From Winogradskyella forsetii (GTDB taxonomy: Bacteria > Bacteroidota > Bacteroidia > Flavobacteriales > Flavobacteriaceae): DNA of 64,000 nt. The stretch is taken from NCBI RefSeq assembly GCF_013394595.1, contig NZ_CP053348.1, forward strand, positions 1,700,001 through 1,764,000. The letters run 5' to 3'. Both the position numbers and the translations under genes were made by a program. Positions 27,570-34,503 of this stretch are shown here, one piece after another (within the stretch, counting starts at the first letter, position 1; each line of letters opens with the position of its first letter). Below the pieces are notes generated by a model. The model worked only from the letters and a program-made list of their open reading frames with translations, was not told the origin of the DNA and did no database searches.

Positions 27570-29417
27570 ATGTCTGAAAAAGAAACAAATCAAGCTGATC
27601 CCGAAGTTTCGGGAGAAGCAAACGAAGCTGTAACAGCTGAAGCACCTCAAATATCTGAGGCTCAAAAAAACCCAGAAAAATTCTTAGAAGAGTTCGATTG
27701 GCACAATTACGAAGAAGGAATTGAGCAAGTTGCGGACACTAAATTAGAAGAGTTCGAAAAATTAGTATCAGAAAATTTCGTTGACACTTTAGATGACGAA
27801 GTTGTGGAAGGTACTGTAATTACAATCACAGATCGTGATGCAATTATTGACATTAACGCTAAGTCTGAAGGTGTAATTTCTCTTAATGAGTTCCGTTACA
27901 ACCCAGATCTTAAAGTTGGTGACAAAGTTGAAGTATTAATTGATGTGCGTGAAGATGCAACAGGACAATTAGTATTATCTCACAGAAAAGCGAGAGTAAT
28001 TAAAGCATGGGATCGTGTAAACAATGCACATGATACTGGCGAAATCGTTAACGGTTTTGTAAAATGCAGAACTAAAGGTGGAATGATCGTAGATGTATTT
28101 GGTATAGAAGCATTCTTACCAGGTTCTCAAATCGATGTGAAACCTATTAGAGATTACGATCAGTACGTTAATAAAACTATGGAATTTAAAGTTGTGAAAA
28201 TCAACCACGAATTCAAAAACATAGTAGTGTCTCATAAAGCGCTTATTGAAGCCGATATTGAAGAACAAAAGAAAGAAATCATTGGCCAGTTAGAAAAAGG
28301 ACAAGTATTAGAAGGTATTGTGAAGAATATTACTTCTTATGGTGTGTTTATCGATCTTGGTGGTGTAGATGGTTTAGTTCATATTACAGATTTATCTTGG
28401 TCTCGTATCAACCATCCAAATGAGATTGTTGAATTGGATCAGAAATTAAATGTAGTAATCCTTGATTTTGATGAGAACAAATCAAGAATCCAATTAGGTC
28501 TTAAGCAATTATCTAAGCATCCATGGGAAGCTTTAGGTGAAAGTGTAAAAGTTGGAGATAAGGTAAAAGGTAAAGTAGTGGTTATTGCTGATTACGGTGC
28601 TTTTGTTGAAGTAGAAGAAGGTGTTGAAGGCTTAGTTCACGTTAGTGAAATGTCTTGGTCAACCCATTTACGTTCAGCACAAGATTTCGTAAACGTTGGT
28701 GATGAAATCGATGCTGTTATCTTAACTTTAGATAGAGAGGATAGAAAAATGTCTCTTGGTATTAAGCAATTAACGCCAGATCCATGGACAGACATTACTT
28801 CTAAATACCCAGTAGGTTCTAAGCACACAGGTATTGTACGTAACTTTACAAACTTTGGTGTTTTTGTTGAATTAGAAGAAGGTATCGACGGATTGATTTA
28901 TATCTCAGATTTATCTTGGACTAAGAAAATTAAGCATCCATCTGAATTCTGTAACGTAGGTGATAACTTAGACGTTGTCGTATTAGAGTTAGATGTAGAA
29001 GGACGTAAATTATCTTTAGGTCACAAACAAACTGAGGAGAACCCTTGGGACAAGTACGAAACTGAATTTGCTTTAGGTACTACGCACAAGGCTGCCATTA
29101 CAGAAATGGTAGATAAAGGCGCAACTATCGATTTTAATGAAGACATTACGGCATTTGTACCGCAACGTCATTTAGAGAAAGAAGATGGTTCTAAACTTGG
29201 TAAAGGTGAAGAAGCAGAATTCAAGATCATTGAATTTAACAAAGAATTCAAACGTGTTGTAGCATCCCATACAGCAGTATTTAGAGAAGAAGAAGCAAAA
29301 ATCGTTAAGCAAGCTGTTAGAAAACAGGAAGCTCAAGCGGCTGAAGCTAAACCAACTTTAGGTGATGCCAATGATGCTTTACAGGCACTTAAGGATAAAA
29401 TGGACGGGAAGAAGTAA
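27570..29417 (+). CDS. rpsA: 30S ribosomal protein S1
   Basis: A 615-residue RNA-binding ribosomal protein that helps bring mRNA to the 30S subunit, especially relevant in Bacteroidota, which use Shine-Dalgarno sites weakly. After an acidic N-terminal extension of about 75 residues come six S1 repeats at about 80-145, 160-225, 245-313, 330-398, 415-483 and 500-565. The central ones are highly similar (GVFIDLGGVDGLVHITDLSW, GAFVEVEEGVEGLVHVSEMSW, GVFVELEEGIDGLIYISDLSW). The C-terminus is charged and disordered. The N-terminal extension contains a TCCCGAA palindrome (27599-27614) within the codons for PEVSG. Confidence 0.97.
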   Translation: MSEKETNQADPEVSGEANEAVTAEAPQISEAQKNPEKFLEEFDWHNYEEGIEQVADTKLEEFEKLVSENFVDTLDDEVVEGTVITITDRDAIIDINAKSEGVISLNEFRYNPDLKVGDKVEVLIDVREDATGQLVLSHRKARVIKAWDRVNNAHDTGEIVNGFVKCRTKGGMIVDVFGIEAFLPGSQIDVKPIRDYDQYVNKTMEFKVVKINHEFKNIVVSHKALIEADIEEQKKEIIGQLEKGQVLEGIVKNITSYGVFIDLGGVDGLVHITDLSWSRINHPNEIVELDQKLNVVILDFDENKSRIQLGLKQLSKHPWEALGESVKVGDKVKGKVVVIADYGAFVEVEEGVEGLVHVSEMSWSTHLRSAQDFVNVGDEIDAVILTLDREDRKMSLGIKQLTPDPWTDITSKYPVGSKHTGIVRNFTNFGVFVELEEGIDGLIYISDLSWTKKIKHPSEFCNVGDNLDVVVLELDVEGRKLSLGHKQTEENPWDKYETEFALGTTHKAAITEMVDKGATIDFNEDITAFVPQRHLEKEDGSKLGKGEEAEFKIIEFNKEFKRVVASHTAVFREEEAKIVKQAVRKQEAQAAEAKPTLGDANDALQALKDKMDGKK

Positions 29418-29420
29418 AAA

Positions 29421-29440
29421 ATTCCAGCGAAAGCGGGAAT
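29421..29440. repeat. Small hairpin repeat after rpsA
   Basis: ATTCCaGC gaaa GCgGGAAT forms a stem-loop with one mismatch, immediately after the rpsA stop and before its terminator. It resembles the other small GGAAT- or GGGAT-ending palindromes in the window (9118-9138, 15901-15920). Confidence 0.45.
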
Positions 29441-29461
29441 CCCATTCTAATTATATTGTAA

Positions 29462-29490
29462 AGCCTCTCGTTATACGAGGGGCTTTTTTT
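29462..29490 (+). terminator. rpsA terminator
   Basis: AGCCTCTCG (29462-29470) pairs with CGAGGGGCT (29476-29484) with one G-T pair, followed by seven Ts. Located 44 bases past the rpsA stop. Confidence 0.85.
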
Positions 29491-29509
29491 ATTGCGAATA
29501 TTTGACTTT

Positions 29510-29676
29510 ATGAAAGCGGTTTATTTATTATTAGCCACAATAGCATCAATTTTATTTGGGTTGGTTTTCTACAAACCATCAATGGATTTAAATTTGAAAA
29601 CTACCTGTTTTTAGGTTTTATTGTTGGTGCAATAATGGCCATTTTGATTTTTAGATATAAAAAGAAAACTGAATAA
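29510..29676 (+). pseudogene. Small two-span membrane protein, broken by a one-base deletion
   Basis: The ATG at 29510 opens MKAVYLLLATIASILFGLVFYK, a clean membrane segment, but this frame stops after 34 residues. The neighbouring frame continues without a break as NGFKFENYLF LGFIVGAIMAILIF RYKKKTE to a TAA at 29674-29676, a second membrane span with a positive tail. The total is 167 bases, one short of a multiple of three. Adding one base after AAACCA (about 29577-29580) restores a 55-residue two-span protein reading KPING at the joint. It is either a recent frameshift mutation or a sequencing error. Apart from this gene, the rpsA terminator and the pyrR promoter, the 368-base gap 29418-29785 shows nothing more. 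Confidence 0.6.
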
Positions 29677-29730
29677 CATATTTTTAATTAATTTTTTCTT
29701 TGCGCCTATATGCCTTCACGAGAAAAACCA

Positions 29731-29760
29731 TTGCAAACCACAAATTTTATCCTAACTTTG
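29731..29760 (+). promoter_or_regulatory. pyrR promoter
   Basis: TTG (29731-29733) and TAACTTTG (29753-29760) are 19 bases apart, a near-ideal Bacteroidota promoter 26 bases before the pyrR ATG. The leader is therefore very short, with no room for a PyrR-dependent attenuator in front of pyrR itself. Confidence 0.75.
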
Positions 29761-29785
29761 TAAACCAACAACGTTTGGAAACCAT

Positions 29786-30325
29786 ATGAGTCAAAAAGTA
29801 CTACTTAACTCTAAAGAAGTCAATATTACCCTTCACAGATTGGCTTGCCAACTCATTGAGAACCATGATGATTTTTCTGAAACTGTATTAATTGGCATTC
29901 AACCAAGAGGAAAGTTTTTAGCCGATCGTTTAGCACAAATCCTTACCGAAGAATATAACATTAAGGATATTCAATTGGGCCATTTGGACATCACGTTTTT
30001 TAGGGACGATTTTAGAAGAGGAGACAAACCCTTGGAAGCCAATACCACTATCATAGATTTTATAGTCGAAAACAAAAACGTTGTCTTTATAGATGATGTA
30101 CTATACACAGGTCGAAGTATAAGGTCTGCATTAACGGCAATACAGTCTTTCGGTAGACCAAAAGATATAGAGTTGTTAACCTTAATCGATAGACGATTTA
30201 GTAGGCATTTGCCAATTCAACCGAACTATAAAGGACGTCAAGTCGATGCGATTGATAATCAGAAAGTAAAAGTGAAGTGGATTGAGAATGAGGGAGAGGA
30301 TGCAGTTTATTTGGTGGATAAGTGA
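29786..30325 (+). CDS. pyrR: PyrR: uracil phosphoribosyltransferase / pyrimidine regulator
   Basis: A 179-residue phosphoribosyltransferase with the PRPP-binding motif VVFIDDVLYTGRSIRSA and the early ETVLIGIQPRGKFLADRLA. In Firmicutes PyrR binds pyr mRNA leaders and causes attenuation; it also converts uracil to UMP. In Bacteroidota only the enzyme activity is a safe inference. Here the leader of pyrB downstream is filled by heptamer repeats with no antiterminator-like structure that I can see. The next gene is pyrB, 224 bases on. Confidence 0.93.
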   Translation: MSQKVLLNSKEVNITLHRLACQLIENHDDFSETVLIGIQPRGKFLADRLAQILTEEYNIKDIQLGHLDITFFRDDFRRGDKPLEANTTIIDFIVENKNVVFIDDVLYTGRSIRSALTAIQSFGRPKDIELLTLIDRRFSRHLPIQPNYKGRQVDAIDNQKVKVKWIENEGEDAVYLVDK

Positions 30326-30330
30326 TTTTT

Positions 30331-30400
30331 GAATTACGAATTACGAATTACGAATTACGAATTACGAATTACGAAGATTGAAGCTTTAAGTTGGAAGCTC
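30331..30400. repeat. Ten contiguous heptamers between pyrR and pyrB
   Basis: Six perfect copies of GAATTAC (30331-30372) run straight, still in 7-base register, into GAAGATT, GAAGCTT, TAAGTTG and GAAGCTC (30373-30400). The second half matches the tract after dnaK at 18 of 19 bases (30380-30398 against 9152-9170). No coding potential; too short a period and no spacers for a CRISPR array. Confidence 0.9.
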
Positions 30401-30502
30401 GAGGGATGACCAGAGAACGAAATTTAAGACGTATAAGTTTAAAATGAAATTTTAAGTTTTGTTTCTAAATGTTAAAAAAATAAATATAACAACTAGCAGT
30501 TT

Positions 30503-30544
30503 AGACTGAAGACTAAAGACTAAAGACTGCCAATTGAAGACTAA
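30503..30544. repeat. Six-heptamer tract (AGACTAA) in the pyrB leader
   Basis: Seven-base units in strict register: AGACTGA, AGACTAA, AGACTAA, AGACTGC, CAATTGA, AGACTAA. It ends five bases before the pyrB start codon, so it forms most of the ribosome-binding region. It is 42 bases long, the same as the GAATTAC block. Confidence 0.85.
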
Positions 30545-30549
30545 AAAAA

Positions 30550-31479
30550 ATGAGCGAACTAAGTGTCAATCACTTACTGGGAATAAAATATCTGACCAAA
30601 CAGGATATCGACCTTATTTTTGAAACTGCCGATCAGTTTAAGGAGGTCATCAATAGACCGATTAAAAAAGTACCATCGCTTCGGGATATTACGATCGCCA
30701 ATTTGTTTTTTGAAAATTCCACGCGGACTAAGTTATCTTTCGAGCTTGCTGAAAAACGATTGTCGGCAGATGTCATAAATTTTTCGGCGTCGCAATCTTC
30801 AGTTAAAAAAGGAGAAACACTTATAGATACTGTAAACAACATACTTTCAATGAAAGTGGATATGGTGGTTATGCGTCATCCCAATCCTGGAGCAGGCGTG
30901 TTTTTATCCAAACATGTGAATGCAAGTATCATAAATGCTGGTGATGGTGCGCATGAGCACCCAACACAAGCCTTGTTGGATTCTTATTCCATCAGAGAGA
31001 AATTAGGAACCGTAAAAGGTAAAAATGTAGTCATTGTTGGCGATATTTTACACAGTAGAGTAGCGCTTTCAAACATTTATGCCTTACAATTACAAGGTGC
31101 CAATGTAATGGTTTGTGGACCAAAAACCTTACTGCCTAAGTACATTAAAGACTTAGGCGTAAAAGTAGAAACCAATTTAAAGAAGGCTCTAGAATGGTGT
31201 GATGTTGCCAATATGTTGAGAGTTCAGAACGAGCGCATGGATATTAGTTACTTCCCTTCAACACGAGAATATACACAGCAATTTGGAGTAAATAAAGAAC
31301 TATTAGACAGCTTAGATAAAGAGATTGTAATTATGCATCCTGGACCAATAAACAGAGGTGTGGAAATTACAAGTGATGTAGCTGATTCTAAACAAGCCAT
31401 TATCTTAAATCAAGTAGAAAATGGCGTTGCGGTTAGAATGGCAGTCATTTATCTATTAGCGTCTAAAATAAAACAATAA
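30550..31479 (+). CDS. pyrB: Aspartate carbamoyltransferase catalytic chain
   Basis: A 309-residue cytoplasmic enzyme that joins carbamoyl phosphate and aspartate, the committed step of pyrimidine synthesis. The carbamoyl-phosphate site is FFENSTRTKLSFELA, with VVMRHPNPGAG, GDGAHEHPTQALLD and the C-terminal IMHPGPINRGVEI, all family signatures. No pyrI regulatory chain follows; the next gene is an unrelated 110-residue protein three bases downstream. The start sits immediately after a heptamer tract. Confidence 0.97.
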   Translation: MSELSVNHLLGIKYLTKQDIDLIFETADQFKEVINRPIKKVPSLRDITIANLFFENSTRTKLSFELAEKRLSADVINFSASQSSVKKGETLIDTVNNILSMKVDMVVMRHPNPGAGVFLSKHVNASIINAGDGAHEHPTQALLDSYSIREKLGTVKGKNVVIVGDILHSRVALSNIYALQLQGANVMVCGPKTLLPKYIKDLGVKVETNLKKALEWCDVANMLRVQNERMDISYFPSTREYTQQFGVNKELLDSLDKEIVIMHPGPINRGVEITSDVADSKQAIILNQVENGVAVRMAVIYLLASKIKQ

Positions 31480-31482
31480 ATC

Positions 31483-31815
31483 ATGATTATAGATAGAGAC
31501 GGAAATATTACCATAATCGCCCAAGAAAAAGCCTCTGTAAAAACTTTGGCCAACAACATAGAGCAGGCTTACGATAAGTATAAAAACTATCATCTTATTG
31601 TGAGATTGTCGAGTTTAGACAAAATTACATTAGAAGATGTTATAGAATTTTTAAGATTGAGTAACAATCACCGCAGTGCTAAAAAAAGTTTTGTAGTGGT
31701 TTCTGAAAAAGTAGATTTAGACGACATGCCAGATGAAATTGTCGTTGTCCCAACCATTCAAGAGGCTTACGACATCATTGAAATGGAAGACATGGAACGC
31801 GATTTAGGATTTTAA
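31483..31815 (+). CDS. Conserved hypothetical protein between pyrB and rnz
   Basis: A 110-residue soluble protein with alternating strands and helices (ITIIAQEKASVKTLANNIEQAY ... YHLIVRLSSLDKITLEDVIEFLRLSNNH ... KSFVVVSEKVDLDDMPDEIVVVPTIQEAYDIIEMEDMERDLGF). The pattern is close to the beta-alpha fold of STAS-like domains, and the end is strongly acidic. It begins three bases after the pyrB stop and precedes rnz. I recall similar short proteins beside rnz in Flavobacteria, sometimes mislabelled as ribonuclease Z. It has no metal-binding motif, so it is not a nuclease itself. Confidence 0.8.
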   Translation: MIIDRDGNITIIAQEKASVKTLANNIEQAYDKYKNYHLIVRLSSLDKITLEDVIEFLRLSNNHRSAKKSFVVVSEKVDLDDMPDEIVVVPTIQEAYDIIEMEDMERDLGF

Positions 31816-31825
31816 AATACGTTTT

Positions 31826-31889
31826 GTCGTTAAGTCGTTCGTCGTTTAGTTGTAACGACTCAACAACTTAACAACAAACAACTTAACAA
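31826..31889. repeat. Short-period GTCGTT/ACAACTTAACAA tract before rnz
   Basis: GTCGTT occurs at 31826, 31834 and 31841 (spacing 8 and 7). The complementary AACGACT lies at 31854-31860 and two copies of ACAACTTAACAA at 31863-31874 and 31878-31889. The left half is an approximate inverted repeat of the right half (AGTCGTT 31833-31839 with AACGACT). It occupies the whole junction between the 110-residue gene and rnz. Confidence 0.6.
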
Positions 31890-31892
31890 TTA

Positions 31893-32798
31893 ATGAAATT
31901 AACCATCCTAGGCTGCCACAGTGCAACACCACGCACCAACACCAATCCAACATCTCAGGTTTTAGAGATTAAGAACCACATGTTTTTGATTGATTGTGGT
32001 GAAGGTACACAGGTGGAGCTGAGACGGAATAAGGTTAAGTTTTCAAGGATAAAACATATTTTTATTTCGCATCTTCATGGCGATCATTATTTTGGTTTAA
32101 TTGGTTTGGTCAATACGTTTAGTCTTTTGACCAGGGAAACGGAACTTCATATTTATGCACCAAAAGGTCTAAAGGAAGTGATAACGCTTCAAATGAAATT
32201 GTCTGCGAGTTGGACTAAATATCCCCTTATTTTTCATGAGTTAAATGCTGAAGTTTCAGAATTAATATATGAAGATGATAAAGTTGAAGTACATACGATT
32301 CCTTTAAAACATCGGATTTATACCAATGGATTTCTGTTTAAAGAGAAAGAAAATGAGCGGAAATTAGATATTAATTTGGTGAATGAAGCAAATATCGATG
32401 TGGCCTATTTCAGAAAACTAAAACAAGGGTTTGACGTAGAAAATGAGGATGGTGTTCTAATCGCCAACGAAAAAGTGACCAAAGATCCCATTCCTGCAAA
32501 AAGTTATGCCTATTGTAGCGATACGGTTTATAATGAAGCGATGATTCCTCTAATTAAAGATGCAACAGTTTTATATCACGAATCGACTTTTTTAGATAAA
32601 AACGAAGCACTTTGTATGTCCACAAAGCACAGTACAGCGAAACATGCAGCGACAATAGCTCAAAAGGCAAATGTGGAAACCTTGATACTTGGTCATTATT
32701 CGACGCGTTATAATGGTTATGACGAGTTTAAGACCGAAGCACAAACCATTTTTGAGAACGTGCTTTTGGCTAAGGATGGAAAATCATTTGAGTTTTAA
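31893..32798 (+). CDS. rnz: Ribonuclease Z
   Basis: A 301-residue metallo-beta-lactamase-fold endonuclease that trims the 3' end of tRNA precursors. It shows the N-terminal LGCHSATPRTNTNPTSQ, the FLIDCGEGTQVELRR block, the zinc motif ISHLHGDHYFGL, YCSDTVYNEAMI, LYHESTFL and the last ligand in LILGHYSTRY. Full length and intact. The tRNA-Ser in this window lacks an encoded CCA, consistent with a need for Rnz-type processing and CCA addition. Confidence 0.95.
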   Translation: MKLTILGCHSATPRTNTNPTSQVLEIKNHMFLIDCGEGTQVELRRNKVKFSRIKHIFISHLHGDHYFGLIGLVNTFSLLTRETELHIYAPKGLKEVITLQMKLSASWTKYPLIFHELNAEVSELIYEDDKVEVHTIPLKHRIYTNGFLFKEKENERKLDINLVNEANIDVAYFRKLKQGFDVENEDGVLIANEKVTKDPIPAKSYAYCSDTVYNEAMIPLIKDATVLYHESTFLDKNEALCMSTKHSTAKHAATIAQKANVETLILGHYSTRYNGYDEFKTEAQTIFENVLLAKDGKSFEF

Positions 32799-32810
32799 AA
32801 AAACATTACC

Positions 32811-33458
32811 ATGGAAAAAGACTTAAGCAACTACAGAAAATCATACGAAAAAGGAGAATTGTTATTGGATAATGTTCCCGAAAACCCAATTGAGCTATTC
32901 AGAAATTGGTTTGTGGAGGTCGATACGCATTTTGATGTCGATGAAACTAACGCCATGACGGTTTCTACATTTGGTTTAGACGGCTATCCAAAGAATAGGG
33001 TAGTGCTGCTCAAAAAATATACACACGAAGGTTTTATATTCTACACCAACTACGATAGCGAAAAAGGAAAGGCTATTGCAGAAAATCCAAATGTCTGTTT
33101 ATCATTTTTTTGGCATGCGGCAGAGCGCCAAATCATAATTAAAGGCAAAGCCGAAAAAGTATCGGAAAACCTGAGTGACGGTTACTTTGAATCGAGACCA
33201 AGAGGAAGCCAGTTAGGAGCAGTAGTTTCCAATCAAAGTGAAGTGGTGAAAGATAGAGCGGAATTAGAATCCAAACTAAAAGCATTAGAATCAAAATTTG
33301 AAGGCAAAGAAATAGAGCGACCAAAGAATTGGGGAGGTTATATTATAAAACCTGTAGAATTAGAATTCTGGCAAGGCAGACCCAATAGACTTCACGATAG
33401 AATCCGCTATCAACTCCAAGACGATTACAATTGGAAGATTGAGCGTTTAGCACCTTGA
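32811..33458 (+). CDS. pdxH: Pyridoxamine 5'-phosphate oxidase
   Basis: A 215-residue FMN enzyme that oxidises pyridoxamine or pyridoxine 5'-phosphate to pyridoxal 5'-phosphate. Motifs include NAMTVSTFGLDGYPKNRVVLLKKY, FYTNYDSEKGKAI, SFFWHAAERQIIIKG and the C-terminal signature FWQGRPNRLHDRIRY. It begins 12 bases after rnz and closes the plus-strand run begun at pyrR. Confidence 0.96.
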   Translation: MEKDLSNYRKSYEKGELLLDNVPENPIELFRNWFVEVDTHFDVDETNAMTVSTFGLDGYPKNRVVLLKKYTHEGFIFYTNYDSEKGKAIAENPNVCLSFFWHAAERQIIIKGKAEKVSENLSDGYFESRPRGSQLGAVVSNQSEVVKDRAELESKLKALESKFEGKEIERPKNWGGYIIKPVELEFWQGRPNRLHDRIRYQLQDDYNWKIERLAP

Positions 33459-33461
33459 ATC

Positions 33462-33489
33462 AGTTCGGAGTTCAGAGTTCAGAGTTCAA
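33462..33489. repeat. Four-heptamer tract (AGTTCAG) after pdxH
   Basis: AGTTCGG, AGTTCAG, AGTTCAG, AGTTCAA in strict 7-base register, starting three bases after the pdxH stop. Same design as the tracts beside pyrR and dnaK but with a different unit. Confidence 0.75.
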
Positions 33490-33661
33490 ATTGATTGAGT
33501 TATTTAGAAATTTAGTTATAAAATTTATATGAATGGTTACGAATTACTTAAATAACCCAATAATCTAATTCTAATCCCTAATATTTCAAAATGCAAAAAT
33601 CAAAATAACCGACAAACGGTAATTATTTTAAGATTAAATACATAATTATTGTGTTCAAAAG

Positions 33662-33716
33662 TGCATTTCGTCGATGTTTTACATAAAAACACGACAAAAT
33701 ACATGTATTTCATCGA
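33662..33716. promoter_or_regulatory. Direct-repeat motif TGYATTTCRTCGA upstream of the CAP lipoprotein gene
   Basis: TGCATTTCGTCGA (33662-33674) recurs as TGTATTTCATCGA (33704-33716), exactly 42 bases apart, which is four helical turns. Between them is the 14-base palindrome AAATACATGTATTT (33697-33710), which overlaps the second copy. A related TGCGTTTAATCGATG lies at 52730-52744. Regularly spaced direct repeats are what response-regulator binding sites such as LytTR sites look like, but the regulator is unknown. The rest of the gap 33459-33789 holds the heptamer tract and the hairpin at 33744-33790. Confidence 0.45.
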
Positions 33717-33743
33717 ATTTATAAAATAATTCTTTTTTTTTAA

Positions 33744-33790
33744 TAAGTAGGTAATTAATTTAGAAGTCCCAAACCTAAATTACCTACTTA
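33744..33790 (+). promoter_or_regulatory. Perfect 13-base hairpin abutting the CAP gene start codon
   Basis: TAAGTAGGTAATT (33744-33756) pairs perfectly with AATTACCTACTTA (33778-33790), whose last base is the A of the start ATG. A competing 7-base stem, AATTTAG (33757-33763) with CTAAATT (33775-33781), shares bases 33778-33781 with the first and cannot form with it. This could be a translational switch, or the long arms could be a DNA operator. Confidence 0.5.
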
Positions 33791-34287
33791 TGAAAGCTTC
33801 AAAACTCTTGCCGTTTTTGGCTATTATTGCTCTTTTTAGTTTTACATCTTGTTCCACAGACTCTATGGAAGATGAGACGTTGAACGCCATTGAAGTTCCG
33901 GTTGCACCTCAGGCAAAACAGATTGAAATAGAAATCATGGAACTCATTAATGCTTATAGAATCAATGAAGGATTAAATCCTTTACAAAATCATAGTACGG
34001 TAAAAGCTGTTGCATTTACACATACAGACTATATGATTGAAGTGAACAACGTATCCCACGATAATTTCTTTCTAAGACAACAGAGCTTACAAGCCAATGC
34101 GAGCGCCAATGTCGTTTCAGAAAATGTGGCTTATGGTTTTAATTCAGCAGCATCAGTTGTAAATGCCTGGTTAAATAGTCCAAGTCACAGAGAAAACATT
34201 GAGGGCGATTTCACGGATTTTGACGTATCAGCAGAAAAGAACGCTGAAGGGAAATGGTATTTTACTAATATGTTTATTAAGCGGTAA
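33790..34287 (+). CDS. CAP/SCP-domain lipoprotein
   Basis: A 165-residue lipoprotein (SFTSC, Cys21) with one CAP domain (about 45-163): MELINAYRINEGLNPLQNHSTVKAVAFTHTDYM, the conserved SENVAYG, VVNAWLNSPSHRENIEGDFTDFDVS and the final YFTNMFIKR. CAP proteins often bind lipids or carbohydrates, and some cleave proteins; no specific activity can be claimed. The gene stands alone, with an elaborate 5' region (direct repeats, palindrome and a hairpin at the start codon) suggesting tight regulation. Confidence 0.9.
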   Translation: MKASKLLPFLAIIALFSFTSCSTDSMEDETLNAIEVPVAPQAKQIEIEIMELINAYRINEGLNPLQNHSTVKAVAFTHTDYMIEVNNVSHDNFFLRQQSLQANASANVVSENVAYGFNSAASVVNAWLNSPSHRENIEGDFTDFDVSAEKNAEGKWYFTNMFIKR

Positions 34288-34503
34288 TCTGCGTAGAAAG
34301 TTAATTAGTATTTACCGTCTTTATCCACAGGTTTTTATTTGATCCATAATGGCATCTCAGCCTTTGTGAAAATCTACCGCAAAAGATGAGTTCACTTATA
34401 AGTAAATTTATTAAAACGTATTATCTATTAATAAAAAAATGGTGCCCAACAATTTCCATAATTTCAAAACCATCTGACACCAATTATAACTAAAGAGCAT
34501 AAT

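Noticed and set aside
27600-29417. Fused or duplicated S1 domains as a new repeat protein
   Set aside because: Six S1 domains is the normal architecture of bacterial ribosomal protein S1.
30331-30544. CRISPR-like array
   Set aside because: Units are 7 bases with no unique spacers and no cas genes nearby; these are heptamer tracts.
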